Positions 28,980 to 42,400 of a stretch of 64,000 bases of DNA are shown piece after piece (within the stretch, counting starts at the first letter, position 1; every line of letters starts with the position of its first letter). Origin of the DNA: Aphidius gifuensis (lineage: Eukaryota; Arthropoda; Insecta; Hymenoptera; Braconidae); the NCBI RefSeq assembly GCF_014905175.1, contig NC_057791.1:17612177-17676176 (forward strand), in the 5' to 3' direction. Below the pieces are notes generated by a model, which saw only the letters and a program-made list of their open reading frames with translations, was not told the origin of the DNA and ran no database searches. A program made the translations under genes and the position numbers.

Positions 28980-29159
28980 TTGTTTTTGGCAAAGATCAAT
29001 GTGATCGGTTCGTCGTTCTTCCGCATGGTGTACGTAGGCGGGTACACCAACTGCTGGTGCTTCTTCTTCTGCTTCTGTTACTACTGCTATAGCTTGAATG
29101 AAGATTCTGGCTGATGCATTATTTGCTTCGCTAAATTCAAAAAGGAAAAGTCCAACCAA
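28980..29159 (-). CDS. Possible small minus-strand ORF, unrecognised
   Basis: A 60-codon minus-strand frame from ATG at 29159 to a stop near 28980. Unlike its neighbours it is not poly-Phe/Lys: it contains acidic and Ala/Val-rich stretches, then VHHAEERRTDHIDLCQKQ. A pyrimidine-rich stretch ending in TTTAG about 25 bases inside the frame could be a splice acceptor, so this may instead be a terminal exon whose upstream part is missing. I recognise no family. Equally it may be a chance frame through a GC-richer island. Confidence 0.15.
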
Positions 29160-29639
29160 CTATTTTATGAAAAATAAAAAAATTCCGACCTCTTTTTACA
29201 TTGCTTGTTTCAATTTTAATATCTGCACCGCAGCATTTGCTGAATAACCTCAAAATTTTTGCTGAAATAAAATTAAAAAAAAAAAAAAACAATGAAGACC
29301 AGCTAAAAACCTTTAAATGTATTAAAAGAGAATTTTGTTTTTTTGTGCAACTTGATATACGTATACGTGTTTGATGGTGGTAAGAATGTGTTCATAATGT
29401 AATTGGCATTTGAGTGCCATGAAAATAAGGTGAAGCACACGCGCCGATCATGTATTGCCACTTTATTGGAGAACCGCGCCTGTATGAGCAACAATGAACA
29501 TCAATGCCCCGAATAGTTCACAGATATCATATTATGTATATATATATAATCATTGAAGCATAGAATTGTAGAAGCGCAGACTATGTATTTTATAGGGTGT
29601 ATATGTGTATGTGTGTTGAGGAAAGGGGCACGGAAAAGG

Positions 29640-29860
29640 GATGTTAAAAGATAGAGAGGGGATGGTTACCTCTGTGTTGAACCCCCGGAGGCCACCACTG
29701 TGTAGCGTTAATATAGCGAACGGCGAACGCTGCCAGAGCTCTTTGCCACTCCACCGAGCAGAAATTGATAGGATAAATTCCGGCTCTGAATTGGCTCCAT
29801 CGAACTGGAAAGGCCCACCCTCTCCTACTATCAGCCTCACTAACGTTGCCGTTTAGTAGT
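29640..29860. other. GC-richer island, open on both strands
   Basis: About 220 bp of balanced composition. Both strands carry frames of about 70-95 codons (plus 29641-29856, minus 29840-29550), but neither product is recognisable. On the minus strand there is a donor-like AGAG|GTAACC. It is the longest such island in the presumed intron and could be a conserved enhancer, an unrecognised exon or a degraded insertion. Confidence 0.3.
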
Positions 29861-30196
29861 ACTTTTCCTCACTAGTGTTCAATGTGTCTTTTTGTTTTCA
29901 TCACCTCTTTCCATTATTCGATTTTTTTTCCAATATATTAAGGCATACTATTATTAATGAAAAAATTTTTTAAATAAAAAATCTTTAAATTCTGTATGGA
30001 TTTTAAAAAAAACTCTCCTATAAAATATGCATCAGGCAAATGAATACTTAGTTAATTTTTAGAGTCTTTTTTTTTCTTCTTTTTATAAAGAAAAAAATAT
30101 ATCAAATAAATAAATGATAATTGATAAATAATCCATCGACTTATTAGGTACAAAAGTTTAATTGTCTTTCGACCAAACAATTGTATTTTTTAATTG

Positions 30197-30228
30197 TCTC
30201 GAGTGAACATATCCATGTTCACTCGAGA
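30197..30228. repeat. Perfect 14-bp inverted repeat with 4-nt loop
   Basis: Arm TCTCGAGTGAACAT at 30197-30210, loop ATCC, then the exact reverse complement at 30215-30228. Either strand could fold into a tight hairpin. The stem is too short for a microRNA precursor. No terminal duplication or transposon frame was seen nearby. The GAACA/TGTTC half-sites recall nuclear-receptor palindromes, but the 6-base spacing is unusual. Confidence 0.85.
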
Positions 30229-30616
30229 GTCAAGCCTGCTCTTGAAAATTCGAGTGGATTGCCTCGGACATTATTCAGTATGGTACTGTATACATTAAAA
30301 AAAAAAAAAAAAAAAATATAATAAATAAATAAAAAAGTACCAGAATAAAAAAGACCGAAATACATTATTGGGATTAAAGATATAGGAAGGGATGAAGGAC
30401 ACGAGCCAGCGTTTACAATGGGAACAACTGTCGTATCCATTATTGCAGACTTAATTAGGCCTTGGCGTGTCGCGGTGACTGTGATACAAGTGAGATAGAA
30501 AATACTCAATCGGACAAGATACTAAAAAGGATAGACAAGTTGAGATTTATTTTCATTATTATTATTATTTAGATTGTAAAACCATATATGCACCTATGCT
30601 CATCTGAATTTTGTGT

Positions 30617-30667
30617 CCCCCTGATCCAGTCGAGGCCAATAAAGACTGGATAGAATGCCCCAGGGGG
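30617..30667. repeat. Two-step GC hairpin
   Basis: CCCCCTG (30617-30623) pairs with CAGGGGG (30661-30667). Inside it, CCAGTC (30626-30631) pairs with GACTGG (30644-30649) around a 12-nt loop. The internal bulge is asymmetric: 2 nt on the left and 11 nt on the right. Thirteen GC-rich pairs within 51 bases are unusual here. It may be a structured RNA element within the pan pre-mRNA; this is unproven. Confidence 0.5.
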
Positions 30668-31905
30668 TAGACAAGATTATAATCTGTCCCATTATTGTGC
30701 CATCGACATCCCGTTGGGGATATTTTTCTATTTGACAATGCAGTTACACTTTTTTTTATTATTTATTTTTTTTCATTTTCATTTTGTCCATTTAACGTGG
30801 TACTCGTGGTTCTTTTTTTGTCAAATGTGTAACTAACCCCCTCTCTCTCCTTTCTTTTCTCCCTAATTCATGTATGTATAATATGTACATAGTTGACATC
30901 AGGCAAGAGAACTCTATCAGGGACAATACACATGTAATATGTAGGGTAAGTCTTCATAGTTTTTCCCAAACGTTGTAAAAAGGGGTCCTCATAATCCTAC
31001 CTGCATATGATGTATGTCATTGTTTGCTAAATCCAAAAGACAGGGGGATTCTTCATTTTGCCACGGGACATGTCCCAATCTCATCTCTCATGAGCTTATA
31101 TTATCATTCTTTTTTTTTTTTTTCATTTTAAATATGTATCTCTTTCCCCTTGAAATAAATAAATGTTATTTTTTTATTTTCAATTAATGATATTATTAAA
31201 AAGTTAATAAAAACATTATATATTATACACATACTTGTGTTTAATCGTGAAAATGGAAAATACCCGCAAGCATTGTATATATATAGACAATCAATGATGG
31301 ATATAATAACTGTTATTATGGATTTTGATATTGACAGTGATATAACAAGTTTGTTGAATATTATGTACATGATATGATCAGAGTTGTGAATCGCGTGCAC
31401 TTGTTTAACACCCATATTGAATTTTGTGTGTCGATTATACTATCACAAGTACAATTCCAATTGGTCAAATACTGTCTTCACCCTTTTAGTCCATCAGTAA
31501 CAGCACATATATGCAAGTGACTATGACAACACACGTATCACTTATATACACGTGAATAGATATACTCAAACACTGTACACATTGATTTAAATCACTGCTT
31601 AATTTGGAAACATGCTGAAGTCAACATGGTTACTACAAACAGACATTGCCATGAGATTGTATCGCAAATAGATAAATATACTGACAAGCTATCGTGTATT
31701 ATGGAAACCATTTTATTCTTTAGTAGTTACATATATAACAACTTTAGAACTTTGTGTTTGTGTGTGTATTTATTTATATATAATTAAAATCCCCTTGGAT
31801 CTAGTAAACATTCTTTGTATAAAATAATAAATATAAAATACAAAAGAAAATTTAAATATATTGTTGATATATATACTATTAAAATATGTAAAATGTGAAT
31901 TAAAA

Positions 31906-31943
31906 TTAATGATTTTATTTTTATTTGTTTGTTTCAGGTAAGT
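31906..31943 (+). other. Putative recursive splice site (ratchet point) 2
   Basis: A T-rich tract of about 25 bases ends in TTTCAG at 31937, and GTAAGT begins at 31938. This is a near-ideal acceptor joined directly to a consensus donor. A weak branchpoint-like TTAAT lies 27 bases upstream. It sits on the pan strand within the long presumed intron, about 27.4 kb after site 1 and 20.1 kb before the pan acceptor at 52053. No downstream second donor that would define a real exon was seen. Confidence 0.65.
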
Positions 31944-33431
31944 CAAGTATTTTCATCTTGAAATCAGTCTATGTCAACATGTGTGATAAGTACAAAAAAA
32001 AAAAAATTATATTATTTTAAATTTTTATATAACAATTGATATTTAATATTAAGAAAATTAAAATTTAAATATATATATTTTATAAAAGCTACTGAGCTCA
32101 AATGATAAAATATAAGCGGAATTTTCTGATTGATGTTTGTGATGAGTGGCTTGCGGCTTAAACATTGTGGCAAATGAAGTCGTGAATTCTCAAGATCACG
32201 ATGTTATATAGAAATTACAAGAGTGTATATAATATATATGTGTATAAAAATGGCCATAGTTGTTGGTCTTGAATCCGCCGCCCGCAGGCATTGGTAAAGC
32301 CAGCAGTTGCTGACAACCGCCTATCGGGATGGATACCAGAGTACCATAATCCAGTTTTTCTTCTGTCTTTATTTTTTATTTTTTTTATTTTAAATTCCCT
32401 TTCTCTTGCTTGATACTGCTTTGCTGCTGTATTATACCATCCTACAATCATCAAGTTGGTCTTTCACCTGTCGTTATAATACCAAACATTCGATCATGAT
32501 GAAAAAAAAAATAAAACCTGTGTGTGTTGTGGAGCTTCTCTTGTCGTGGTAAAAGAGGAAGATCAACAACAAAATCACCATCCAACAGTATGAACATAAG
32601 CAAAAGCAGAAGTAAGAGTATCAACATCAGCAACACTGGTGGACATCGTGGGTGGTCAAAATTTTATTTTGCGACTTAAGACGTGAATGCTCGCGCGTGC
32701 GTTTACAGAAAAGATAGCCAACAGCTTGTCCGTGTAACCGTTTCCATAATTACAGGTTCCTTATTTACCTCCTGTTACACACTTCGTTAGCACATCGCTT
32801 ATAAAGTAGTAGTATATATAGCTCTTGTTGTAACACTTGAGATATAGACTGAATGGTTGGATATCATTATATCAACATTCAATCTATATAAACTTGAATG
32901 AAAACTAAACGATGGATTATAGCAAAAGGTATAAAAAAAAATCCCCTCAACGATCGTTATTTTATTTGTATGTATATGTGTAAATGAATTCGTGATTATA
33001 TTTTATGAATATAAATAGACGTGCGTGTTGGACTTGCTTGAATTGTGTTTGTTGGTATTACATGATATTTGGTATTTTTAAATGTATACATTTTTTTTTA
33101 TTTATGTTAACATTTTGATGGCTTCTGATTCTGCATTTACTTTTAAAATTGAGAATGAAATATTTCATTTTTTTCATTCAATGATTCTTGTGGCGAGTAA
33201 ATTATTATCATCATTTTAAATTATGGTTTATCTTTGTGATGAAAAATTCTTTGTCAAAGGAGATCCTGTTTTAAAATTATTATAATTTTAATATTATTAT
33301 ATTGACGAATTACGAGTGTCAAAAAAAAAATTATATTTTTTTTTTATTATCAAGCTGACTCTGATTGTAATTAAAAAAAAATCTCTCTTTTTTTTTTTTC
33401 CTTTTTTAATGAAATTAAAGTGTGCATATAG

Positions 33432-33448
33432 GGTGTGTGTGTGTGTGT
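33432..33448. repeat. (GT)n microsatellite
   Basis: Eight tandem GT units. Confidence 0.9.
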
Positions 33449-36400
33449 ATGTTGCTCGCGTGGTTGACCACTGTTGTTGGTTAGCCAAGAGAAAATACTC
33501 AGTGGTATTGAAGTTATATATATCACACGAGCTTTGTTCTTTTCAACACTTATATATTAAAATATATATTTTCAACGAGCGTTGAAAAAGAGCAAACTCA
33601 GAGGATAAGTAGACGTTGAAGTGGATTCTCCTTCTCAGAGGCCAAAAAATAAAAAGAAAAGAAAATCTTGAACAAAAAAAGAGACAATATACATGTTCAC
33701 CGACTGTTGATGTCTTTTGCCCACTAGAGTACCATCATAATGAGACTAGCTTCCTTAGCCCAGCTTCATGAACAATAAACTTGTCATAGTTCATATTATT
33801 ATTTAGTATATTTTCTAATGCACCTCACTTGTTTTCCAATCATGAATATTATATAACTATACGCAAATATTTCCAGAACAGTCTCATCATTTTTCTTCTT
33901 TTTTTTTTTTTACTCCAACTCTACAACAAATTTAAAATGAGGATAATTTTTTTTTATTTTCTTTTGTTTTATTTTTTTCATGTATATGTTTTCTATGAAA
34001 GATATATAATGAGCATCAAATAAAACACGAATGAAGGAATACACAAACTCGGGTTTTGCATAGAAAAAAATAAAAAATAAAAAATAGACTCATAACATCT
34101 GGCTATTACCAAACTATTTTTCTGTTTTTTAATTTTTTTTTTTTCTCATTTTGTTCATTTTTCTATTCTGTGTCCCTGGGTAAATAGCGTGGGTATGTAG
34201 CCTACACTCACCAAGATGAGAGTAAAATAAAAAAAAAATATATATGTATATCTAGAAACGAAAAATTCCTTCATTCGACTCTGAATTCAACTCAAGCACT
34301 ATCAATGGAAGTAATTTTTTTTTTTTTTGCAATTTTTTTCACGTTAAAGTATTATGTACGACTAACCTTTACAGCAGTCAGGCAGGCATAACCATTCTAA
34401 AAGAAAATAGAAAAGAAATGTATAGAAAAAAAAAAAACGAAAATATATAATGATGAAAAAACGCATCGCTCTTTTTTACGGTCAAGCGTATGCCTCCCTT
34501 CAGACGAAGCTTTTTTTCTTCAATTTTTTTTTGTTTTTTATCCACTTCTTTATTTGCTGATAAAGAAAAATAAAGATGCCAGATATAAATCTGAGCTTTA
34601 AAATCTTTTCGACTTTAGGTGCATTTCTTTCATTTCCATTTATTTATTTTTTTTATATTTTTTTAATGGTAGAATATCTTTAGATATATATAGAAAAAAA
34701 TAGAAATGAACAAAAAAAATAAATAAAACATGAACGAGATTGCTTAGTGAAAAATCTGTGCTTCACCTACGATGAATAACCAACAGTCCAACACGAATGG
34801 AAGCAAACTCTTGCCAATCAGGGGTGAGTCGTCCATTTAAACTGCGGCCTCCGTTTTTGCTTCATCTGAAAAGGCATTTAGCCAGATTGGCTAAAAGGTC
34901 CTTTCATTAGACATTTCACTTTGTTCCCTAGTATCTTTCTCTTCATTTCTTTATTTTATTTTTTTTTATTTTTAACTCGAGTCTCTCTTTCTCCTACTCG
35001 CCACACCACACTCTTTATGCTTTTTTTTTTTTTTCCATCTTGTAAGTTTATATATATATTAAATGTTAATTGCAACTTTTTAATGGGCCTTAACAAATTC
35101 TCATTGTCTTTGCTTGAAGAAAGAAAGAAAAAAAAAGCTAAACAAATAGATTAAAAAAAAGTAGAATAGAGAAAAAAAATATGAAGTTGTAAATTTCTTA
35201 GTAAAAAAAGTAATTTAATTTTTTATTTAAATTTACATATATGATATTTCTAAAGAAATTTTTAACAACATCGTATAAAATGTACATTTTTTACTTATAA
35301 TTTTCATCATTATAATTTTATTTTAAAAACCAAAATTATGAATTTATTTTATTATTATAATATAGCTATCATTATATTTTATAATAATTATTGTAATTGT
35401 ACTTACTCAAAAGCTCATAATATAATCGTAAAAAATAACACAAAGATAATATATATTTTTCTTATCATTATTTGAGATTGCGCTAACGAGCATTGTAGGA
35501 TATTAAAAATTTTAAGCACATCTCATGACAAAAGAAGAAAATGTTGGATATTCTATGTGAGTGAGGGTGAGTGAGGAGGTTCAAGCAACCTAGAAAAAAA
35601 ATAAAAAAATAAAATGCATTATAAGGCAACAGAGCATAGGACACCCGGCTAAGATAACAAGGTTGGTTGTGTTTCTCTATGGTAAATGCAAACAGAATAA
35701 TAAAAAAAAAAGAGTTTTTTATATGAAAAAGAAAATAGAGAGAGAGATTGGCCAGAATATGATGAATAAAATAGGGTGACTGTCATTCACATTATATAAA
35801 TCCAGATCCGCTCTTCTTGGTTCATTTTACGACGGATGCAAAATGACGTAGGACGAAAAACTCTCGAAAAAAAAATAATAGCCAAAAAAAAAAAAAACAT
35901 AAAGACGTTTGAAAAATCCTAATGGCCGCATATTATACTTGGCTTTTTAAAAAATATTTTTCTTTTCTTATTGTCCACTCTTAAATTCTTCTGTATATAT
36001 ATATTTTTTTTTATAGACCCTTTTAAATTTCTCAGTGCCTAATCAGGAAATTAAAATTCGCCTCAAGGCTTGTAGCCTCTTCACGTTATGTACTTAAAGA
36101 AAAAGAAATAAAAATTTTTTTTTTTTTTTTTTGTTTTTCGTTACTACTGTCCTCTAACAATGATAAAAAATTCATTGGACATGGTAGGACGACTGGGTGG
36201 GTATATCTTCAAGTCTTAACAATCATCCGGAATTAAACAAACTTTTTAGAAAAAAAAAATAAAAGAAACAATATAAATTTTAACTTTGTTCTCAACATGA
36301 ACTTCAATTATATATATCTAAACTTTAGAAAATTAAATTTTGTTTTTTCAAATTTTTTAATACCCAACTAACCATCAACGAGTAACTTTTAACTCATTGA

Positions 36401-39400
36401 AATAGTTTTAGAACAACTTGAGGTATTAGTAAAACTGATAGATAAACAAAATCAACAATGCAAATTTTGTCAGATAGAATATCATTTAATATATTTAACA
36501 TCAATACTGTTGAAATATATACAATTGTGTAAAATATCTCTAGCGATATTACCACAACACGAAAAACAGATCTCGTTAGATATTTAGATTCAAAGTTTCT
36601 TGTCAGTGACACAAATAAATGAGCTGATATCGTTAACTGAACAAGAATTGATCAGGAAAAAGAATTGCAAAAAAGAGAAAATATTTATAAAAAAAAAAAG
36701 AAAATTGTAGAATAGCAAACATCTGAATGTCGTAGAGTATGAAATGGTTGGATCCATTGGAAGTTTGTTCTTAGTTTGCGTATGAACTTTTAGTATATAA
36801 TTGAAAGCGTTAATACAATTTTTTTATTTTTTTTTTATTTTCGTTTTTTTCTGGTACATATATCTCGACAATTTCTTCGATCCAATTCTCTCTCAAACCA
36901 ACAATAAACTAATCCTCCCTCCGTCATTTCTCTTTTTTTTATTTCGGAAAAAAAATAAATTTTTGTTCGTTGTATACAATACTACATGTACAATACAAAA
37001 GCCAGTGTCTTCATTCTTCAACATTTTTAGCTTTTGCTGATGTTGCCATGCTTGCTTTTATATTATACTTAAGATGTATTTCAACCATCTAAAATCCCAT
37101 CTACTTTCATACACTATTGGCAAAAACTTTGTGCAATCACTAGATCAATTACTGCGGATTAGCTTTTTTTTTTTTATTATTTCTGTTTACAAAATATTTT
37201 GTCCATTGTCAGATATTTATTGCTAAAAGTAAACAAGATTTTAAAGCTGAAATTAAATGACATCCTGAAGTCTTCGACTATATATAATTAAAAAAACAAA
37301 ATCATCATCTTGAAAAATCCACTTCTCTAGATTAAGGATTATTCATTTTTATTTTTTATCTTTACACAACTCTATGAAGATCAATATTTAATTACAAAAA
37401 AAAAAAAAAAAAACTTTTGATTGTATGTGATAAAAATATTTGAGTTGATTTAAATTGATGAGAACATCAAGGTCAGATATAGACAGATAAAAATTGAGTG
37501 TAGAAGACCGATAGAGAGATTGAATAGAATAGGAAGCCTCTCAAAGTTGATGAGAGTTTGTACGTATATATTCATATAGTGTATGATGTGAGAAGGTGAA
37601 TTTGTGGTGGTACTGGTTTGTCGGTTTTGATGCTCAAGCAAGCTCTTGATACACGGTAAATTGCACGTAATGCAAAAGTAAATTATACTTTTTATGTTCT
37701 TATAATATTCAATGCTTGTATACATCAATAAGAAAATTCACTGAGTCTAATAATTTTCATATTAAATTGAATTCTTTTTTATATTTTTGTATAAAATATA
37801 ATCATTTTTTTTTTTTTTTTATATGCAAACAAGTTGATTAACTTGTCGGATTATTATTACAAACAGGTATCACTATCATTATATTGCATCATAATAATTA
37901 CTCTTGATTTTTATTTTCACACGTTTATGATGGTTAATTTTATAGTATTTCCTACAATATAATTATTTTAGCAGTTGGTTTTTATACTTGTTTATCATTA
38001 TGATATTTTTATGATATAAAATATCATCGTAGTACTGCATACAAGACTTTAGGTTTTTTTCATTTTAAATGAATTTTCTTTTTGTAATTTCATTTTAAAC
38101 AACTACCAATTACAAAAAAAAACTTATATCCTTTGGATTATATTGACTTTGACACTCGATATTTTTTATTTTAAAGTGTTGGAAAATGGACGAAAAAAGA
38201 AAAAATAAAAATATATCATCACCTAGAAACAAGAACTCGGGGATATGTGAACGATAATGAAAAAAACTGTAGAGGGCGTAATATACGTTGGGATGGAAGT
38301 GCCGACGGGGGAGATTCACTACTTTTATACACATATATATATATATATTTTTTTTTTTTCCATGGTGAACCCCTTTTTTTATCATCCCCCTCGCTTACCT
38401 AGGTACAACATGTTGAAATACGGAACGCAAGAGTAGCTTGAGCATTGTTTGAAATACGAACACTTAGCAAAAGCGTAAGCGAGAACATAGAATGCATGAT
38501 GGCTTCCAGCTCACCTTTTTTTTTTTTTTATTCTTCGATTTTTTTTTAGCACCAATTCCTCTTGTGCGTAAAACATTATCAGTTTGCAAGAAGGAAAAAA
38601 AAGTTATTTATAATAAATATAAAAATTCACGAGATTTATCAATTTATTTCTTTTTTTTTTTTTATTTGAGAAATTAAAAAATTTATTTTGAAGCTTTAAA
38701 CATTGATATGAAATTATTCTGGAATTTTTATCATATGACAAAACGTCAGCGAAAAATGTGCGTTAAACAATTTTCAAACAAAATGACAAATCGTTGAAAT
38801 TAATGGCAGAGAAAAACCTCGACAAGCGATATTATATTTGCTGTCTTCATCATGTCGAACAAAATAATTTACTGAAGCTCACTCTTATAAAATAAGTTAA
38901 ATAAATTTCGTATGATTTTTTTTATTTTATTTTATTATATAGGTTTTATATTAAAAAATATATCTGAACAATTGTATTATCAGTGAATTTTCCGAAGAAC
39001 CCCATGAAGGTTGACAGAAATGTCACAACTTTTTGTAAAATTTGTTTGCTTTATTTTTATATTTTAATTATTATTTGTTTTTTTTTCAACAAATAAATGC
39101 ATATAAAGTACTCTGCCTGGAGCTAAATGGCAATTCAAAAACATTAGTTTCTTCGTTAGTATGTTTAAATGTAAATTGCCTCAAGGCATATCGATATTAA
39201 TTATTTTAATAATAATAAAAAAAAAAGTATATTCTATTAGTAATATGAATTGCGGTTAAACGTTTTAAAATAAATTAATTTTTCTATTTTTTTACCGCCC
39301 ATAAAATTTTCAATACAAAATAATTTTTCTAATAATTTGATTGTACTTTTAATATTTTATAAATTAGAATAGGGTATATATAAATAAATGCCAACATTTG

Positions 39401-42400
39401 ATAAATTGATCGAAAGTCAAAAGTATGTAATGGTTATGAATGTAGAAAGAGTAAATGGTGGAAAAAAAAAATTCAGGGGAAATATGTATAAGAGAAGCAG
39501 GTGGGTTTCATATTTCATCAATCTGTACAATACAGAGTATGAATGACCCTTCGAGGGAGAACTAATACATGATTTTACCACCTGCAGATTTAGGGTGATG
39601 TTTACACAAATATTAATCGCCTCAATGGATTAGAATTCATTTTTTGTTTGCATCAAATAGACGATGAACACTGTATAGAATTAAAAAATAATAGAACCTT
39701 TTTTTTTTTTTCGTTTATTTTTTTTTTCTCCACAATGTTTATTGATGATAGGTTGGAGAACAAGTGTAACAAGACAGTTTTGGTATAATCACAGTCCACA
39801 TAAAACAGGAAATAAAGTATAATAAAAAAAAAGATGTGTTACAAGTCGCTTGCTCATTAGTGGCAACATGATGCGGCTGCGTTTTATCATCAAGACTGGA
39901 TTCCCCAAGTGTATACTCACCTCAGCATCACAGTTTTTTTTTTTTTTTTTTTATTCTTACTTGGAGTTCAATAAAATCATTGAGTACAGAATATTTTATT
40001 TCTCACATAACTCGAGTAGAATTTCTCCTTTAAATTAAAAATCAAAATAAAAAAAAAAAAAAGGTATCAACACAAAAACTTTTCTAATAATTTTCTTGGA
40101 TATTTAATCAGGATACTTTATAGTCTTGAGAATAGTGATGAGATTAAAACAAAATAAAATAATGAAAATTCTTGTATATTATATAGGATAATCCAAATTT
40201 AATTCTTTGAATTCTTTGAATTATTTTAATTCAATTTTAATTTAGAAGTTTACGTTTGAAGTTTTATAATACAGTAAAAGGGTTAAGGGTCAGCAATAGA
40301 AATTTAGATTGCATGAATTTTGGTAAAACAAAATTATTAGAAAATTCGATGTTATATACTAAAGAAAAATTGAGATAAAAATATCTATTGTCTGCAGCAA
40401 CACAGACTGCGTATGAATATATATAAGAATCAAATATAAAATTCTGGAGACATTAAGATAAAAATAAATCAGCTTTGGCAAGGCTTCTGTTAGCATCTAA
40501 TCGATATATATATATATTTTCAACTTCCACGAGAAGCTGGTTTTTAATATTTCTAAGGTTTTTTTTTTTCATCTGCTCAAGTACTAAAGACTCCCGTAGG
40601 GTAAGGTAAAAAAAAAAGGATAATAAAAATAAAAAAACAAGAAAAAAATCAAAAGTTCCTAAAAGTTTATAAAACTAATATTAAAATAAAAAAAAAAAAT
40701 GTCAAGTAAAGACCGGAAATCCATCACCTAAAGCCTGACTTAGTTGGGTGAAAATCTTGGATTATCTATAGTGAATTTGTCGATAAAAAAAACTTTTATC
40801 AAACATTAAAATCCAAACGATTTGCTAAAGCTTTTGGTTTACATTTATTTTTCATAAATAGCATAAAGTGTTTACTTTTTTTAACATTGAAAAATCTGCC
40901 CTCAGCATTAAACAATTAATATAAATATATTAATTGAACATAAAGACAATTGAACATGTAAAATTGAAATAAATAAATGGTGGTAATGGTGGTTGTTGGG
41001 TTTGCTAAAGGCAACATAACTAATTACGTGATCTCACCCTGCAGCAAGTTTAGCTGGTTCATTGGTATATAAACGAATAGGTCGAGTGTTGTTGCCGACA
41101 GACTGAAATACAACAAAAGGTAGAATATAGTAGGGTGAAAATGAGAAGAGTGATGGTTAGAGAGAAAAGCAACCCCATGATTTTCCACTGTATTTCAGTG
41201 TAGGCATGAAGCTGTTGCTGACACCAAAGACTTATCAACTTCAACTTGCCAGTACAATACAATTTTAATAATACACAGGTAAAATTTTCAATTTTCCAAA
41301 ACACAAGACATATTGACTTGTTTGTTATATTATCTCTGTTAAAAATTACTTTTTAATTATATTTCCTCTCACTATATCTTCAAGTTTAAATAATAATTTT
41401 TTATTATTTTATGAAAATACTATTTTAAAATTAAATTTTTTTCTTTTTAATATCCTCAATTGAACAAGCGTACCAATAACGCATCAATAAATACTAAAAA
41501 ATACCATTCTTTTCAATTTGAATATGTGGTGTTTTCTATCGACAATGAAAGGCGGAGCTCTAAAAAAAAAAAAACCCAATATTTTATTCTCTATATATTT
41601 TCCAAGAGGTTGCCCAGAATCGATTCGATTTTCCAATCTCGTCCAGTATCTGTATTTGAATTCCAACATTATTTCGTATATTTATTTTCTACAAAAATAT
41701 ATACTAAGCAGATAATACATATATATTTTTTCACATATATCATTCGTTATATATAAACAGGAAAACCATTGAGTTTTATGCTTTGTCGAATCTATGATCT
41801 AGCTATATTGCGATGAGCTAGCAATGTCTATAGTTTCCAGTACGTAGAAACGTTGAACGGACACACAAGCAACATGATCTCTCTTTACCAACAACATTTT
41901 TATTTGTTCCAGTCCTGTTTAGTCTTTGTGTGTCTCACTTACTCTTACTGCATATATATATATCAATACATAGTGAAAGAGCTTGTGTATCGGAGGCCAT
42001 CCAATGTACCAGATATAGTTACGGTGGATGCAACGATTGAATGCTAGGAATTTCATCATGAGTCTAGGCCAGGGTGATGCTCAAGGGGTGAAGAGTAGAG
42101 TAGAGTAGATATACATATATATAGAAGATGCATTAGACCCGGGTAGAGATGAACATAGAGAAACCCGCCCACGAACTATCCCCGTTGGATAGCGTGCTTT
42201 TATATACCCTTCTCTTCTTCTCTTCTATCTATATCTATATATCTAATACCCCTTTCGAACACACCAGCATCACCACCATTCTGCCTGCTAGATATGCTTG
42301 ACAGAAGTGAGATCGAGAACGTATGTTATGTATATACCATGTCTATCAATGTGTTTATCAATGTATACGTCATGAGCAAGAGGTGGTGAGGGGCGTTTTG

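Larger units (their letters stand above)
22301..31934 (+). other. Non-coding, probable long pan intron (middle segment, right part)
   Basis: About 9.6 kb with no recognised gene. It holds GC-richer islands near 22.43-22.56, 26.94-27.06 and 29.64-29.86 kb, a perfect 21 bp odd palindrome at 23.33 kb, and two GC-containing inverted repeats at 30.20 and 30.62 kb. It also holds a self-complementary (ATA)n/(TTA)n repeat near 28.23 kb and a possible small minus-strand ORF near 29.0 kb. It ends at the second putative recursive splice site. Confidence 0.4.

Noticed and set aside
41260..41290. Further recursive splice candidate (ACACAG|GTAAAA)
   Set aside because: It lacks a pyrimidine tract upstream. 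Similar weak cases at 11141, 17988 and 37866 were dropped for the same reason or for poor donors.
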